Of a stretch of 64,000 nt of DNA, positions 62,947 to 64,000 are shown one piece after another; position 1 is the stretch's first letter, and each line of letters begins with the position of its first letter. The notes below the pieces were generated by a model, which had not been told where the DNA came from, ran no database searches, and worked only from the letters and a program-made list of their open reading frames with translations. The position numbers were made by a program, and so were the translations under genes. This DNA comes from Leadbetterella sp031420365 (GTDB taxonomy: Bacteria; Bacteroidota; Bacteroidia; Cytophagales; Spirosomataceae), in NCBI GenBank assembly GCA_031420365.1, contig JANOMP010000241.1, forward strand, positions 1-64,000, read 5' to 3'.

Positions 62947-63600
62947 TTAATTAACTTTAGCGTGATCTGCCAAAAATTTAGCTAAGCCGCTATCAGTAAG
63001 TGGATGATTTAAAAGAGCTAAAATGACCGAAAGTGGACCAGTCATTACATCCGCTCCAATTTTTGCGCATTCTAATATATGAATCGAATGTCTGACAGAA
63101 GCAGCTAATATTTGAGTTGAAAATCCATAATTATCATAAATAGTCCTAATATCCTGTATCAAAATAAGGCCATCCATGCTTATGTCGTCTAATCTGCCAA
63201 TAAATGGAGAAACATAGGTAGCACCAGCTTTGGCTGCCAATAAAGCTTGGCCTGCTGAAAATACCAATGTGCAATTTGTACGAATTCCTCTTTCTGAAAA
63301 ATATTTAATAGCTTTTATCCCGTCTTTTATCATCGGTATTTTAACTACTATTTGTGAATCAATTTTAACTAATTCTTCTCCTTCTCTAACCATTCCTTCA
63401 AAATCGGTGGAGATTACTTCAGCACTCACATCACCGTCTACTATTTCACAAATAGCTTTGTAATGTTTCTTTATATTTTCTGCTCCCCCAATTCCTTCTT
63501 TAGCCATAAGCGATGGGTTTGTAGTTACACCATCTAAAATACCCAGATCTTGAGCTTCTTTGATTTCTTTTAAACTTGCAGTGTCTATAAAAAATTTCAT
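62947..63600 (-). CDS. Transaldolase, small (TalC/fructose-6-phosphate aldolase) type
   Basis: With start MKFFIDTASL at 63600 the protein has 217 residues, normal for the family. The frame continues to 63822, but that stretch is occupied by the SRP RNA and its promoter. Schiff-base lysine is K87 in IVVKIPM; TTNPSLMAKEG, NCTLVFSAGQALLAAKAGA and SPFIGRLDD are further motifs. It interconverts sedoheptulose-7-P and fructose-6-P in the pentose phosphate pathway; eye inspection cannot exclude an aldolase preference. Confidence 0.92.
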   Translation of the reverse strand: MKFFIDTASLKEIKEAQDLGILDGVTTNPSLMAKEGIGGAENIKKHYKAICEIVDGDVSAEVISTDFEGMVREGEELVKIDSQIVVKIPMIKDGIKAIKYFSERGIRTNCTLVFSAGQALLAAKAGATYVSPFIGRLDDISMDGLILIQDIRTIYDNYGFSTQILAASVRHSIHILECAKIGADVMTGPLSVILALLNHPLTDSGLAKFLADHAKVN

Positions 63601-63645
63601 TATTGTAAAATAGATAAAAAGTAAAGGTATAAAAGAAGAAAAAAA

Positions 63646-63728
63646 AATGGCAAATTCACCGCTACAACCACCTACCCTTGCTACCTTCCGGTCCTGGGGG
63701 ATTAAGTAGGAGCTGGTAATTTGCCACC
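63646..63728 (-). ncRNA. ffs: Signal recognition particle RNA, small bacterial type
   Basis: Read on minus, the ~80-base hairpin RNA has closing stem TGGCAAATT/AATTTGCCA (63726-63718 with 63656-63648) and the diagnostic apical SRP54-binding loop GGACCGGAAGGTAGCAAGGG. It binds Ffh for cotranslational targeting. A promoter with ideal spacing lies directly upstream (63730-63759), and the transaldolase gene follows 46 bases later. Confidence 0.95.
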
Positions 63729-63729
63729 A

Positions 63730-63759
63730 CAAAAGTAGGAAAAAATATTTAATGGACAA
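63730..63759 (-). promoter_or_regulatory. Promoter of the SRP RNA gene
   Basis: Minus strand: TTG (63759-63757), 19-base spacer, TACTTTTG (63737-63730). The -7 box ends 4 bases before the base of the RNA stem, so the start falls at the RNA 5' end. It probably also transcribes the transaldolase gene. Confidence 0.7.
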
Positions 63760-64000
63760 GTACAGATCTACATATCTTCGTAAGTTTTTTTTCGTTTTTG
63801 CCTTTTCATTAAATATTTGCAATGTTTTTATAATTACATTTAGAAATTTGGTATTCCATATTTCTAGAATGTAAAAGGATGGGATTTTTATGAAATCAAG
63901 CTAATATTATTCCTCTTAACGTAATTATTAAATAATAGATTTTCCCAAAATAAATTTAATTGTTGCATTTAATTCTTGAACCTGTATTCTAAATTCCATG

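Noticed and set aside
63601..63822. 74-residue N-terminal extension of the transaldolase frame
   Set aside because: The stretch is the SRP RNA and its promoter; the family's own N-terminus begins at 63600.
63928..64000. Possible 3' end of a minus-strand gene entering from the right edge
   Set aside because: The frame is open for 24 codons to a TAA at 63928 but is too short to judge in AT-rich DNA.

Overview
The window is about 64 kb of AT-rich chromosome from a member of the Bacteroidota. The evidence is a complete alternative complex III operon fused to an aa3-type oxidase operon, PorX (the type IX secretion response regulator), BshB1 (bacillithiol synthesis), the ftsX-DUF3098-uppP-truB-ribF block, and promoters of the Bacteroidota form TTG-N19/20-TAnnTTTG. 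Gene content looks more Cytophagales-like than Bacteroides-like, but I cannot fix the order from sequence alone. I see no phage, insertion sequence, CRISPR array or antibiotic-resistance gene. This is mostly core chromosome with one large surface-polysaccharide region.

Layout. (1) 1-16412, all minus strand: the aerobic respiratory super-operon actABCDEF-coxBA-ctaA-ctaB-coxC-coxC-coxD-sco-DUF420, plus the first codons of a small secreted protein cut by the window edge. A promoter lies just before actA, and a strong intrinsic-terminator-like hairpin sits between coxA and ctaA. Electrons pass from menaquinol through ActA-F to the CuA centre of CoxB and to O2 in CoxA; ctaA, ctaB, sco and DUF420 make or insert the cofactors. 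(2) 16574-19287: tRNA-Cys, rpsA (ribosomal protein S1) and an HNH endonuclease. (3) 19288-19938: a gene-poor gap holding a GC-rich, hairpin-dense element preceded by a promoter-like -7 box. This is the least explained DNA in the window. (4) 19939-24161: mrdA-rodA (cell elongation) and two small unknown genes. (5) 24339-47033: surface polysaccharide region. A plus-strand cluster (two methyltransferases, YfhO-like protein, Wzx-like flippase and a WecD-WecE-WecF-like set for 4-acetamido-4,6-dideoxygalactose) faces a minus-strand operon (Wza-like OPX, Wzz-like copolymerase, Wzm/Wzt-type ABC exporter, sugar aminotransferase, glycosyltransferase). Further glycosyltransferases, bshB1 and an M23/LysM hydrolase lie between them. 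(6) 47244-50221: parE and pheA. (7) 50385-59044, minus: ftsX-DUF3098-uppP-truB-ribF and a GT-C-like membrane protein, then an acyltransferase, a bifunctional nuclease, a TIGR02757 protein and a LysM/double-psi-barrel protein. (8) 59164-63728: kdsB, porX and an outer-membrane barrel on plus; ftsE, a transaldolase and the small SRP RNA on minus.

Much of the window serves the cell envelope: peptidoglycan elongation (mrdA, rodA, uppP), divisome hydrolase control (ftsE/ftsX and the M23/LysM protein), LPS Kdo (kdsB), secretion (porX, SRP RNA) and capsule or O-polysaccharide. Several start codons were moved from the longest open frame because a signal peptide, a promoter or an RNA gene occupies the apparent extension (actA, transaldolase, M23 peptidase, truB, wza). 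The most interesting leftovers are the hairpin island at 19506-19705, the internal terminator of the respiratory operon, the enterobacterial-common-antigen-like sugar cassette, and hairpins that overlap stop codons.
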